This document shows, piece after piece, positions 8,172 through 16,711 of a stretch of DNA of 64,000 nt. The stretch comes from an uncultured Clostridia bacterium (GTDB taxonomy: Bacteria > Bacillota > Clostridia > Oscillospirales > Ruminococcaceae): contig CANDEV010000009.1 of assembly GCA_947383835.1 (NCBI GenBank), positions 45,916 through 109,915 of the forward strand, read 5' to 3'. Positions within the stretch are counted from its first letter, which is position 1. Each line of letters starts with the position of its first letter. Both the position numbers and the translations under genes were made by a program. The notes beneath the pieces were generated by a model. The model was not told where the DNA came from. It was given only the letters and a program-made list of their open reading frames with translations, and made no database searches.

Positions 8172-8663
8172 TTGGAAGAAAACAGCGCTGTAACTATGAC
8201 GGCAGAGACTGCCGCTGAGGGTATAGAGGTCCTTGAGGTCCTTTCTTTCAGCATAGGCGATGTTATTTATGCTATCAACATAAAGTATGTCAAGGAAATT
8301 ATCGCCGTAGAGCAGATCACTGTTGTACCTAAAATTCCCAGTTATATCAAGGGCGTTATCAACATCAGGGGCAAGGTAGTTCCCGTGATCAGCGTCAGAA
8401 AGCGTTTCGGGATAGAGGAGATCCCCTATGACGACAGAACGTGTATCATCGTTCTCGAATTTGAGGACGGCGAACAGGTCGGCATTATCGTTGACCGCGT
8501 TCAGGACGTTATTTCCGCTAAGGCGAGCAGCATAAGCAAGCCCCCCGATTCCAAAAACGTAAACGCAAACAAGTACATAAAGTCGATCATTAATCTTGAG
8601 GACGGCAAGAGACTTCTTATAAGCTGCGACAAACTCATTAACGATGACCGAGGTGTTTCTTAA
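8172..8663 (+). CDS. cheW: Chemotaxis coupling protein CheW
   Basis: A 163-residue single CheW domain that links receptors to CheA. Typical segments are YAINIKYVKEIIAVEQITVV, YIKGVINIRGKVVPVISVRK and VGIIVDRVQDVISA. Translation probably starts at the TTG at 8172, eight bases after AGGAAAGGGTG; no in-frame ATG has a ribosome site. The stop codon overlaps the cheR start (TAATG), so the two are translationally coupled. Confidence 0.96.
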   Translation: MEENSAVTMTAETAAEGIEVLEVLSFSIGDVIYAINIKYVKEIIAVEQITVVPKIPSYIKGVINIRGKVVPVISVRKRFGIEEIPYDDRTCIIVLEFEDGEQVGIIVDRVQDVISAKASSISKPPDSKNVNANKYIKSIINLEDGKRLLISCDKLINDDRGVS

Positions 8664-9541
8664 TGCTTAAGCTTACTGATAATGATTTCGAACGTCTTGT
8701 GACGTACATGAAAAAAACCTACGGAATTAATCTCGACAAGAAGCGCGTTCTTATCGAGGGCAGACTGTCCAACATGATAAGCGCAAGAGGATTCAAGAGC
8801 TTCAAGGAGTATATTGATTTTGCTTTCGCCGACAAGACAGGCAACGAGACTATGCAGCTTGTAAACAAGCTGACAACAAACCATACGTTTTTTATGCGCG
8901 AACCGGAGCATTTTCAGTACCTTAAAAAGGCTATCCTGCCGTATTTTGAAAAGCAGAACGCAGCAACCAGAACTCTGGATCTGTGGTGCGCCGCTTCTTC
9001 AACGGGGCAGGAGCCGTACACAATAGTTATGACTATCGACGATTATTTCGGCGCAAACGCTGCAAGGTGGAAGGTCAATCTGCTTGCAACAGACCTTGAT
9101 ACGGACGTTCTTGCCAAGGCAAAGGCGGGCGTATATACCATTGATATGATGAAGGATGTGCCGAAGGAGTGGCTGGCTAAATATTTCACAAAGATCGACG
9201 CCACCACATATAAGGTAATAGACCGCCTGCGCAATCAGATAACATTCAAGCAGTTCAACCTGATGAACAATATCACAGACCGTAAAAATTACGATCTTAT
9301 AAGCTGCCGCAATGTTATGATCTATTTTGAGCAGGAGACAAAGAACGCTCTTGTTGAACGCTTTTACGACGTTACAAAGGAGGGCGGATATCTCTTTACG
9401 GGTCATGCCGAAAGCGTGGGCAGGGACACAAGATACACTTATGTTCAGCCTGCGGTATACAGAAAAATCTCAAACAAGCCGGACGCCGGCAAGGGCAGGC
9501 TTTCCGGAAGCACTGTTTCGGGAGGGATCGCCCGAAAATAA
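8663..9541 (+). CDS. cheR: Chemotaxis protein methyltransferase CheR
   Basis: CheR methylates receptor glutamates with S-adenosylmethionine. The 292 residues show the helical N-terminal CheR domain and the methyltransferase domain with LWCAASSTGQEPYTI near residue 108, LLATDLDTDVLAKA and YDLISCRNVMIYF. The length is normal. It overlaps cheW by one base and precedes cheB. The C-terminal ~20 residues (Gly/Ser/Arg-rich) lie outside the domain. Confidence 0.96.
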   Translation: MLKLTDNDFERLVTYMKKTYGINLDKKRVLIEGRLSNMISARGFKSFKEYIDFAFADKTGNETMQLVNKLTTNHTFFMREPEHFQYLKKAILPYFEKQNAATRTLDLWCAASSTGQEPYTIVMTIDDYFGANAARWKVNLLATDLDTDVLAKAKAGVYTIDMMKDVPKEWLAKYFTKIDATTYKVIDRLRNQITFKQFNLMNNITDRKNYDLISCRNVMIYFEQETKNALVERFYDVTKEGGYLFTGHAESVGRDTRYTYVQPAVYRKISNKPDAGKGRLSGSTVSGGIARK

Positions 9542-9565
9542 ATAAAGGAGTACGTTTGATTTCTT

Positions 9566-10693
9566 ATGATTAATCAAAAATCCAAGGTCAGAGTTCTTGT
9601 GGTTGACGATTCCGCAATGTTCCGACGGGCTGTTATCTCGGGGCTTTCCTTAAAGGACAATATCGAGATAGTGGGCGAGGCTGCCGACGCTTTCGAGGCG
9701 CGGGACAAGATAATGGAGCTTAAGCCCGATGTTCTTGTGATGGACGTTGTTATGCCTAAAATGGACGGTCTTACCTTTCTTAAACAGCTTATGGATCAGT
9801 ATCCCGTGCCCTGTGTTATGATCTCGGGCAGCGCTGACGAAAAGAACGCGATAGCGGCGGGAGCGGCGGACTTTATTTCAAAGCCGAAATCCCCCGCCGA
9901 TCAGAAGATGTTCAACACGCTTTTGGGTACTAAGGTAATACTTGCGGCGGGAAAGAAAGGAAAGCTCCCCAAGCCGGCTGCGAAAACGGCGGAAACCGCA
10001 AAGGTAGACGGTGTTTCTCCCATTGTAAGTCCGGCAATGGCCGCCAAGGTAGGCAGGGTAATGCCAAACATACCCACAAAGGACGATATTGCGGGGCTTG
10101 CACAGAGATGCAGAGAGGGCTATATAGTTGCGCTCGGAGCTTCAACAGGCGGAACAGACGCGCTGGAGTGTGTTATAAAGTCCTTTCCCGACACTATGCC
10201 GCCGGTGATCGTCGTTCAGCATATGCCTCCCGTTTTCACAAGGCTGTACAGCGAGAGAATGGACAAATGCTGCACCGTTCACGTCAAGGAAGCCGAGGAC
10301 GGCGACAGGCTCACTCAAGGGGTTTGTCTTATCGGAGCGGGCGGGCTTCAGATGGAGCTTAAAAAGGATCACAGAGGCTACTATGTTCATCTTTACGAGG
10401 GCGAAAAGGTCTCTGGTCACTGTCCGTCGGTGGATGTTATGTTCACAAGCGTTGCCGAGGTAGCAGGGAACAAGGCTATCGGCGCGATAATGACGGGTAT
10501 GGGCGCGGACGGCGCAAAGGGTCTGCTGAAAATGCACAAGAAGGGCGCTTACACAATTGGTCAGGACAAAGAAAGCTGTATTGTTTACGGTATGCCTATG
10601 GAAGCGTATAAGCTGGGAGCCTGCTCGGAGCAGCAGCCTCTCAACAACATCGGCAAGACCTTATGCAGACGGCTTACAGACGGTTGGAACTGA
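9566..10693 (+). CDS. cheB: Chemotaxis response regulator methylesterase CheB
   Basis: CheB removes receptor methyl groups when phosphorylated by CheA. The 375 residues contain an N-terminal receiver domain (VLVVDDSAMFRR, phospho-Asp in DVLVMDVVMPKMDG) and a C-terminal methylesterase domain with the Ser nucleophile in ALGASTGGTDALE, the His in VVQHMPP and the Asp in MTGMGADGAKGL. The AAAGGAG site is about 16 bases upstream of the ATG, which is long, but an in-frame stop excludes an earlier start. No separate cheY, cheC or cheD lies nearby, so CheB is the only receiver protein coded in this cluster. Confidence 0.97.
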   Translation: MINQKSKVRVLVVDDSAMFRRAVISGLSLKDNIEIVGEAADAFEARDKIMELKPDVLVMDVVMPKMDGLTFLKQLMDQYPVPCVMISGSADEKNAIAAGAADFISKPKSPADQKMFNTLLGTKVILAAGKKGKLPKPAAKTAETAKVDGVSPIVSPAMAAKVGRVMPNIPTKDDIAGLAQRCREGYIVALGASTGGTDALECVIKSFPDTMPPVIVVQHMPPVFTRLYSERMDKCCTVHVKEAEDGDRLTQGVCLIGAGGLQMELKKDHRGYYVHLYEGEKVSGHCPSVDVMFTSVAEVAGNKAIGAIMTGMGADGAKGLLKMHKKGAYTIGQDKESCIVYGMPMEAYKLGACSEQQPLNNIGKTLCRRLTDGWN

Positions 10694-10779
10694 TTTCGGA
10701 GAATTTTCTTTTTTGGACATTTTGTACATTTTTTGTCAATGTCACATATTATAGTCTGTATTTTTGTAATATTTTGCTG

Positions 10780-10808
10780 TTGACAAATTTCGGGCAAAGT
10801 TTTACAAT
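10780..10808 (+). promoter_or_regulatory. Promoter of the chemoreceptor gene
   Basis: TTGACA and TACAAT are separated by 17 bases, about 70 bases before the mcp start. The receptor gene is therefore probably transcribed independently of the che operon. Confidence 0.65.
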
Positions 10809-10876
10809 TATATTGGTATATCTGTAAAAAAAACACGAAAGGAGATAATACCCGAAATAGGGTATTAACTAAGGTT

Positions 10877-12583
10877 ATGAAAAATTTAAAAATTTCACAG
10901 AAACTTTTGGTCAGCTTCGGCACAATAATCGTTCTGCTGCTTGTTATCATTTGGCTTATCACAAGCACATTCGCAAGTATCAACAAAAACGTTGATATTC
11001 TGTACAACAAGGCAGTTCAGCGTGTTGAGCTTGCTGACAACATCAACTCAAAAACGCAGGAGATGGCAAAGAACCTCCTTCACGCCATTGGTAAGGCTGA
11101 CGACGCGGACTATGTTTCAGGTTACTTCTCAACAGCGGAATCCTGCTATAAAGAAGTGGGCACGCTTATCGACACCCTCGAAGCAAACTACGCCGAGGAT
11201 AATGATGAGATCGGTCTTGGCTATACCACAGAAATGCATTCGCTTTATGCAAATATCTGGACTGCATATCAGGATTTTACCACTCTTGTTTCAAACGGAA
11301 ATGTTTCTGATTCCGTTGACGGCTATGACAGCAATATGATGCCCAACATCACAGCTCTTTATAAAGAAGCTCAGGCGGCAACAGACAAGGCTGTAAACAA
11401 TGCTAAAGCCCAGTATGATTCCAGCCATAACTACATCACCATAGGCAGAACAGTTACCATTATCGTAGGTATCGTGGCTGTTATCATGTCAATGATCCTT
11501 GCAACATACATAACAAAGATGATCGTTTCCGGCATAACACAGGTAAGAGACGCTGCTTTAAGAATGGCAGGCGGCGACTTTGACGTAAAGGTAAACTACG
11601 ATTCAAAGGACGAGATCGGTCAGCTTGCAAACGACATGAGAAGTCTTTCAAGCCGTACAAAGTCTATTGTTGAAGATATCGGCTATATCCTTGAGCAGCT
11701 CAAGAACGGCAACCTCCGCGTAAGATCGAGAGACGTAAATCTCTATGTGGGCGCATTTGAGAGCATCATTGTTTCCCTCCGCAAATTCAGAACAGACCTT
11801 AACGAGACTATGGAAAAGATCACAGTTTCTTCCGATCAGGTAGCTTCCGGCTCGGAGCAGGTCGCTTTGGGCGCACAGTCCCTTTCACAGGGCGCAACAG
11901 AGCAGGCTTCCTCTATCGAAGAGCTTGCGGCTGAGATCAACATTGTTTCCGATATTATCAAGTCCAACGCAGAAAAGGCTTCAGAGGCAAGCGACAGAAC
12001 AGCGGATTCCACAGCAAAGCTTACCGAAGCAAAGAACGAAATGGACGAACTGGCAGAAGCTATCAGAGAGATGAGCGCGTCCTCCGAAGATACCAAGAAG
12101 ATCATCAAGACTATCGAGGATATCGCATTCCAGACAAATATCCTTGCGCTCAACGCTGCTGTTGAGGCTGCAAGAGCAGGTGCGGCAGGCAAGGGCTTCG
12201 CAGTCGTTGCCGACGAGGTAAGAAACCTTGCGGGCAAGTCCGCCGAGGCTGCAAAGAACACAACAGTGCTTATCGAAAATACTGTAAATGCAATTGACAG
12301 AGGAAGCAAGCTTGCTGACAAGGCAGTTGCGGAAATGGATCTCACAGCAGAGGCTTCACAGCACGTTCTTGAGATCAACAACGATATTGCAAAGAACGCA
12401 AACGTTGCGGCAGAGTCCGTTCAGCAGATCTCTGCCAGCGTAGAGCAGATATCCAGCGTTGTACAGAACAACTCCGCTACAGCAGAGCAGTCCGCTGCGG
12501 CTTCAGAGGAGCTTTCCGGTCAGTCTCAGATACTCAAGGAGCTTACTTCTCACTTCGAATTCAACACAGAGGACAACGTATAA
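10877..12583 (+). CDS. Methyl-accepting chemotaxis receptor
   Basis: A 568-residue receptor: first membrane helix near residues 12-34, an extracellular four-helix-bundle-like domain to about 188, second membrane helix near 190-213, a HAMP domain and a long signalling coiled coil. The kinase-contact hairpin IAFQTNILALNAAVEAARAG is complete. The ligand cannot be predicted from the sensor domain. It follows cheB with its own promoter and ends at a strong terminator. Confidence 0.95.
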   Translation: MKNLKISQKLLVSFGTIIVLLLVIIWLITSTFASINKNVDILYNKAVQRVELADNINSKTQEMAKNLLHAIGKADDADYVSGYFSTAESCYKEVGTLIDTLEANYAEDNDEIGLGYTTEMHSLYANIWTAYQDFTTLVSNGNVSDSVDGYDSNMMPNITALYKEAQAATDKAVNNAKAQYDSSHNYITIGRTVTIIVGIVAVIMSMILATYITKMIVSGITQVRDAALRMAGGDFDVKVNYDSKDEIGQLANDMRSLSSRTKSIVEDIGYILEQLKNGNLRVRSRDVNLYVGAFESIIVSLRKFRTDLNETMEKITVSSDQVASGSEQVALGAQSLSQGATEQASSIEELAAEINIVSDIIKSNAEKASEASDRTADSTAKLTEAKNEMDELAEAIREMSASSEDTKKIIKTIEDIAFQTNILALNAAVEAARAGAAGKGFAVVADEVRNLAGKSAEAAKNTTVLIENTVNAIDRGSKLADKAVAEMDLTAEASQHVLEINNDIAKNANVAAESVQQISASVEQISSVVQNNSATAEQSAAASEELSGQSQILKELTSHFEFNTEDNV

Positions 12584-12602
12584 TTTATTCCTAAAGCAAT
12601 TA

Positions 12603-12637
12603 AAACCCGTCTCCTATAGGAGGCGGGTTTGTTTTTT
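12603..12637 (+). terminator. Terminator of the chemoreceptor gene
   Basis: A GC-rich stem of AAACCCG...CTCC and GGAG...CGGGTTT is followed by GTTTTTT. Confidence 0.85.
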
Positions 12638-12645
12638 GATATACA

Positions 12646-12679
12646 AATGCCCTATGTACAGTCGTGCATAGGGCATTTT
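12646..12679. terminator. Bidirectional terminator between mcp and the toxin-antitoxin pair
   Basis: An AAATGCCCTATG stem pairs with CATAGGGCATTTT across a nine-base loop. It sits directly after the antitoxin stop codon on the minus strand. Confidence 0.75.
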
Positions 12680-12680
12680 G

Positions 12681-12902
12681 TTATTCGGCGTATTTTTCAA
12701 GATTATCCCAATCAATGTCATCTTCGGAAATATAGCCGCTTTTTTCGGCTTCATCAATTTGTCTTTGCTCATCGGGTGTAACTTTTATAAAATCCGGATC
12801 CCATGCAAGAACAAACCGTTTCAGCGTTTCAAATGCAAGCTCCTGCTCCTGTTCGGGGAGCATTTCATATAATTCAACAATTTGCTGTGTTTTCGGCGAC
12901 AT
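12681..12902 (-). CDS. Putative antitoxin of a RelE/ParE-type module
   Basis: A 73-residue acidic protein (QIVELYEMLPEQEQELAFET, then DEQRQIDEAEKSGYISEDDI). It has a helical N-terminal half and a charged, probably disordered tail, as in toxin-neutralising proteins. It lies 14 bases downstream of the RelE-like toxin gene and has an AAAGGAGGT ribosome site. Order is toxin first, as in HigBA-type modules. The antitoxin role is inferred from the partner; the family was not recognised by motif. Confidence 0.65.
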   Translation of the reverse strand: MSPKTQQIVELYEMLPEQEQELAFETLKRFVLAWDPDFIKVTPDEQRQIDEAEKSGYISEDDIDWDNLEKYAE

Positions 12903-12916
12903 AAAAGCGACCTCCT

Positions 12917-13177
12917 TTACTTGTAAATATCACCTCTTGAACCTATGTTTATAATATACAATATTTTGATCTGATTGTCAATGTCATACCGATAAATAAC
13001 ACGATATTTACCTACCCTTAAACGAAAACGTCCGTCGTTATATCCACCCATAGGTTTAATATCGCCCTTTGGCGGCGATAGCGTAAGTCCACCTATAGCT
13101 TCACGTATATTTTCAGCAACTTTCTTCTGGACACCTGCAAGAAATTTCAGAGCATTTTTAGAGTATTTTATTTTCAT
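12917..13177 (-). CDS. RelE/ParE superfamily toxin
   Basis: An 86-residue basic protein: KIKYSKNALKFLAGVQKKVA, a GDIKPMGGYNDGRFRLRVGK segment and YRVIYRYD, then ILYIINIGSRGDIY. This is the usual RelE/ParE fold order. RelE relatives cut mRNA on the ribosome and ParE relatives block gyrase; sequence alone does not decide. It starts 15 bases after the aspartate kinase stop codon and has no clear promoter of its own, so it may be read through from lysC. Confidence 0.85.
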   Translation of the reverse strand: MKIKYSKNALKFLAGVQKKVAENIREAIGGLTLSPPKGDIKPMGGYNDGRFRLRVGKYRVIYRYDIDNQIKILYIINIGSRGDIYK

Positions 13178-13192
13178 ATTTCCACCATTTGA

Positions 13193-14518
13193 TTAATCCT
13201 GGGTGAGGACGAAAATTTCGTAAATTGCCTTTACCGCAGCTTCAAAGTCCTCGTCGCTTACGCCGATAATGATGTTAAGCTCGGACGAGCCTTGGTCGAT
13301 CATTTTAACGTTTATCTTGGCGTGAGCAAGTGCGGAGAATATCCTGCCCGCCGTACCTCTCGCCTTTCTCATGCCGCGTCCCACAACGGCGATAAGGGAG
13401 AGATTATCCTCAACCTCCAAATGGTCGGGGTGAACTCTGAACTTTATCTCGTCCAGAACGCTTTGCTGGACGGGCTTCAACGCGTCTGTGCCGACGATAA
13501 CGCTCATTGTGTCGATACCCGAGGGCATATGCTCGAAGTTCAGACCGTTCTTTTCAAGCGAACGGAGGACGTTCCTGCCGAAGCCAAGCTCGCTGTTCAT
13601 CATATCCTTTTCGATATTTATTGCGGAAAGTCCCTTTTTGCCCGCAATGCCTGTGATAACGTACTTGCTTATCTCATCGGACTCGGCAACTATCATAGTG
13701 CCTCTGTCCTCGGGGCGGTTAGTGTTCTTGATATTAATAGGGATTCCTGCCGTGCGGACAGGGAAAATAGCGTCCTCATGGAGAACTCCCGCGCCCATGT
13801 AGGCAAGCTCACGAAGCTCTCGGTAGGTTATTGTTGTGATCGGTGCAGGATTGTCAATAATTCGGGGGTCGCAGATAAGGAAGCCCGACACGTCCGTCCA
13901 GTTCTCATATATTTTGGCGTGTACGGCACGGGCTACGATAGAGCCTGTAACGTCGGAGCCGCCGCGGGAAAATGTCTTAATGGTATCGTTTGGCATTGAG
14001 CCGTAGAAGCCCGGGATAACGGCGTGTTCACAGTCCTTAAGGCGTGGACGGAGCAGGGAAATTGTTTTGTCAAGATCAAAAACGCCGTTTTCGCCGAATT
14101 TGATGTACCCTGCGGGGTCTATAAACTCGAAGCCGAGAAATGCCGCCAGAACCTTGCTGTTAAGGTACTCGCCGCGGGAGGCTGCATAGTCCCGTCCCGC
14201 CATGTGGACAAAAGAGCCCTTTATGCGTTCAAAGTCCGCAGAGAGGGAGAGGTTCACGTCCAGCTCGGCAATGATGTCGTTGTAACGCTTTTCGATAGCG
14301 GCAAAATCGGCGGTGAAGTCCTCGCCCTTTGCAGCCTTTTCATAGCAGGAGTAGAGCATATCGGTGACCTTGGTGTCCTCCTTAAAGCGTTTGCCCGGTG
14401 CGGACGCTACCACGTATCTTCTGTCGGGGTCGGCAAGGACGATCTCGGCAACCTTTCTGAACTGCCCCGCGTCGGCGAGGGAGCTTCCGCCGAATTTTAC
14501 TACTTTATAGTTACTCAT
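13193..14518 (-). CDS. lysC: Aspartate kinase
   Basis: This enzyme makes aspartyl phosphate, the first step to lysine, threonine and methionine. The 441 residues show the kinase domain (VVKFGGSSLADAGQF at the N-terminus, PGFYGSMPNDTIKTFSRGGS near residue 170) and a C-terminal pair of ACT domains (INIEKDMMNSELGF, LSLIAVVGRGM, INVKMIDQGSSELNIIIGV). It is monofunctional, with no homoserine dehydrogenase part. The GGAGG ribosome site is inside a small hairpin (see 14527-14552). No lysine riboswitch fits in the roughly 50-base leader. It heads a likely transcript with the RelE pair. Confidence 0.95.
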   Translation of the reverse strand: MSNYKVVKFGGSSLADAGQFRKVAEIVLADPDRRYVVASAPGKRFKEDTKVTDMLYSCYEKAAKGEDFTADFAAIEKRYNDIIAELDVNLSLSADFERIKGSFVHMAGRDYAASRGEYLNSKVLAAFLGFEFIDPAGYIKFGENGVFDLDKTISLLRPRLKDCEHAVIPGFYGSMPNDTIKTFSRGGSDVTGSIVARAVHAKIYENWTDVSGFLICDPRIIDNPAPITTITYRELRELAYMGAGVLHEDAIFPVRTAGIPINIKNTNRPEDRGTMIVAESDEISKYVITGIAGKKGLSAINIEKDMMNSELGFGRNVLRSLEKNGLNFEHMPSGIDTMSVIVGTDALKPVQQSVLDEIKFRVHPDHLEVEDNLSLIAVVGRGMRKARGTAGRIFSALAHAKINVKMIDQGSSELNIIIGVSDEDFEAAVKAIYEIFVLTQD

Positions 14519-14526
14519 TGAGCATA

Positions 14527-14552
14527 CCTCCGTTTGGAGGCAAAATGCCCCC
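14527..14552 (-). promoter_or_regulatory. Two mutually exclusive leader hairpins over the lysC ribosome site
   Basis: On the minus strand CCTCC-AAAC-GGAGG hides the ribosome site. An overlapping alternative, GGGGGC-ATTTT-GCCTCC, would use the same CCTCC and leave GGAGG free. This is a compact possible translation switch; the trigger, if any, is unknown. Confidence 0.45.
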
Positions 14553-14580
14553 TAAAAATTTTATAAAACAATACTATTAT

Positions 14581-14609
14581 ATTATATAAAATTTGCGTAA
14601 AATAATCAA
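14581..14609 (-). promoter_or_regulatory. Promoter of lysC
   Basis: On the minus strand TTGATT and TATAAT are separated by 17 bases. Confidence 0.6.
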
Positions 14610-14693
14610 TAGGTATATGAAACAAAATTCCGCCGAATAAGTCTGTCCGTTTGTGAAAAACGACTGTATGTAGTTGGTGGACAAGGGGGCTGT

Positions 14694-15423
14694 TTTATTT
14701 TATTTTTTTGCACGTGTTACAATTTTGGGGTATGGTTTTGAATTTTGTTTGCACTGTTTGTTATTTGTTGGTTGTTCACGGGGGGTGCGAGGGGAACAAC
14801 CAAAGGAGGAGGGAGGGGACTCATCAGTTATAGGGGACGCGCGCCGTCCCCTCCCTCCCCCTTAGGTTTTTCCCCTCGCGCTCCCTTTTTCCTTACTCCC
14901 TCCTGCCCCTGCTACGCTATTCAAGAGCCGTTGGCTCTTTTTAGCTTGTTTTGTACGGTCGATTTCGTTTGTCGGATTTTTGCAGGTGTTTCGATACGGG
15001 AGTTCTAAATCACGGTATTCTGTTACTATCTAAATATATCTACTGTCGAGATTCATCGGCAACAAGCTTGGCATTAATCGGCGTTGTGAAAACGCGAAGC
15101 GATTGACACATTGTAAAAATCGGCAAAGGGGAGGGAGATTAAGGAAGTAGGGGGTTCGGGGGCAGAAACCTCAAAGAGGGAGGGGAAATGCCGATTTTTG
15201 TTGGGTTTGTTGTTCCCCTCCCTCTTTGTGGTGTCTGACCCCCGATTTTGTGAACGACTAACATATTCCAACCTTGATACTAAAATTCAAAAGCAAACCA
15301 ACATTACCTCATCAACAATTGAACAGTGAACAAACTCCCGCAAAGTACACAAAATAAAAAGTAACTTGCCAAAAAACAACAAAGCAGTGCAAACAAAATT
15401 GTAACACGTGCAAAAAATAAAAA
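14694..15423. repeat. About 0.73-kb non-coding element bounded by long inverted repeats
   Basis: A perfect 24-bp inverted repeat (TTTTTTGCACGTGTTACAAT plus TTTG) lies at 14704-14727 and 15394-15417. The match continues imperfectly inward through TTTGCACTG-T-TTTGTT; the left arm carries a 20-base insertion. Inside are three perfect hairpins: GTTGTTC/GAACAAC (14771-14800), a 13-bp G-rich stem (14808-14858) and a 16-bp G-rich stem (15172-15228). Both G-rich stems have 25-base loops. No ORF with a family signature is present. It could be a non-autonomous mobile element or encode structured RNAs. Confidence 0.7.
14924..14943 (+). terminator. Possible terminator inside the inverted-repeat element
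   Basis: AGAGCC-GTT-GGCTCT is followed by TTTTTAG on the plus strand. It hints that the left half of the element is transcribed. Confidence 0.5.
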
Positions 15424-15527
15424 TGACGAAAAACATATAGAACAGAAATTTGTATACATTAATTATTAAAATCAGGTATCGGAATTGTGATAAAATGAAA
15501 AAAAATCATATTTTTTTCAAAAACCCC

Positions 15528-15555
15528 TTGACAAACCGAAAAAGGGGTGTATAAT
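15528..15555 (+). promoter_or_regulatory. Sigma-A promoter of the hrcA-grpE-dnaK heat-shock operon
   Basis: TTGACA and TATAAT are separated by 16 bases, directly upstream of the CIRCE operator. Confidence 0.9.
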
Positions 15556-15559
15556 ATAA

Positions 15560-15586
15560 TTAGCACTCAAAGAAAAGGAGTGCTAA
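15560..15586 (+). promoter_or_regulatory. CIRCE operator (HrcA binding site)
   Basis: TTAGCACTC, nine bases, GAGTGCTAA: a perfect match to the CIRCE consensus. It begins five bases after the -10 box, so bound HrcA would block the start site. It marks the operon as HrcA-repressed and heat-inducible. Confidence 0.98.
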
Positions 15587-15646
15587 CACAGTAACGGTGC
15601 AAGTGCTAAAAAGCCGCAGGCGCTTGCCGATGTATGTGCAAAGGAA

Positions 15647-16711
15647 GTGATCAAGCTGCTGGACGATAGAAAACGCCGTATTCTTGCTGCGGTGGTGGAT
15701 ATGTATATTGTCTCGGGAGAGCCTGTAGGCTCAAAGGCGATCGCTTCTCTGCCCGATATAAGGGTCTCGCCTGCTACGATACGGAATGATATGGCTATGC
15801 TGGAGCAGCTCGGCTACCTTGAACAGCCCCACACCTCCGCAGGGCGTATACCGACCTACAGCGGTTACAGGCTTTACATCGACGAGCTTATGAACGCGCG
15901 GACGCTTACCGACGAGGACAAAAAATTGCTTGACGAGTGCCTCGAGGTCGATGTCCCCACGGCGGACGCTCTTATCGAAAGCGCTTCAAAGGCTCTTGCG
16001 GAGCTTACGCACTGCGCGGCGGTGGTGAAAAATGTTGCGCCGAAATTTTCCGTTATTACAAAGGTGGAAGTTATTCCTACAGGCAAGCGTATGTACGTGC
16101 TTCTGATGATAACTTCGTCGGGCAACATCAAAAACAAGGTCTGCCGGCTGGAATTCGATTTGACAAACGAGCAGATGGAGTTTTTCAGCAGATATATGGC
16201 GGAAAATTTGCAGGGCGTTGCTGTAGATGAGCTTTCGGAGGAAATCATCGAAAAGCTTGTGGAGGCAATGGGCGCGTATATGGTTACTCTTGCGCCGCTT
16301 TTAAAGGGCGTTTGCGAATTGGCGGACGGCTTTAAGGAGAATGAGATAATGGTTGCGGGAGAGAAAAACCTCCTTGCAAGGCAGGATATCAACACGAATC
16401 AGATAGTGCAGTTCCTTGAAAACAAGAACGAGGTCGTGAAGGAAATGCTTGACGACAGCTTCGAGGACTTGCAGGTTGTTTTCGGCGAGGACGGCGGATT
16501 TGTGATAGAAAATTCCAGCTTTATTGTCTCAAAGATAAAAAAGGACGGCAGGACGGCGGGTTCACTGGGTATAATCGGTCCTATGCGGCTTGATTACGCG
16601 AAAATAATCCCGTACGTTCAGTACCTTACCGAAAGAATTACCGAGATGATCTCAGACGGGGAGCCCCCGCCGGCAGAGTCACCCCCAAATAAAAATGATA
16701 AGAAAACTTAA
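15647..16711 (+). CDS. hrcA: Heat-inducible transcription repressor HrcA
   Basis: HrcA binds CIRCE and represses its own operon. The 354 residues show the winged-helix N-terminus (LLDDRKRRILAAVVDMYIVS, GEPVGSKAIA, SPATIRNDMAMLEQLGYLEQ, HTSAGRIPTYSGYRLYID) and the GAF-like and C-terminal domains (GSLGIIGPMRLDYAKIIPYV). The GTG at 15647 gives the usual family start, but the AAGGA site is nearly against it, so initiation may be weak. The last ~18 residues (DGEPPPAESPPNKNDKKT) come from a family E repeat that runs into the gene end. Confidence 0.95.
   Translation: MIKLLDDRKRRILAAVVDMYIVSGEPVGSKAIASLPDIRVSPATIRNDMAMLEQLGYLEQPHTSAGRIPTYSGYRLYIDELMNARTLTDEDKKLLDECLEVDVPTADALIESASKALAELTHCAAVVKNVAPKFSVITKVEVIPTGKRMYVLLMITSSGNIKNKVCRLEFDLTNEQMEFFSRYMAENLQGVAVDELSEEIIEKLVEAMGAYMVTLAPLLKGVCELADGFKENEIMVAGEKNLLARQDINTNQIVQFLENKNEVVKEMLDDSFEDLQVVFGEDGGFVIENSSFIVSKIKKDGRTAGSLGIIGPMRLDYAKIIPYVQYLTERITEMISDGEPPPAESPPNKNDKKT

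Noticed and set aside
13292..13999. Plus-strand frame of 235 codons opposite lysC
   Set aside because: Shadow of the aspartate kinase gene; codon pattern and lack of start signals do not support it.
14519..14700. Lysine riboswitch upstream of lysC
   Set aside because: The distance from the predicted promoter to the start codon is about 50 bases, too short for the ~170-base aptamer.
14674..15271. Short frames inside the inverted-repeat element
   Set aside because: They are built from hairpin arms and G/C runs, lack ribosome sites and show no family signature; the region is treated as non-coding.
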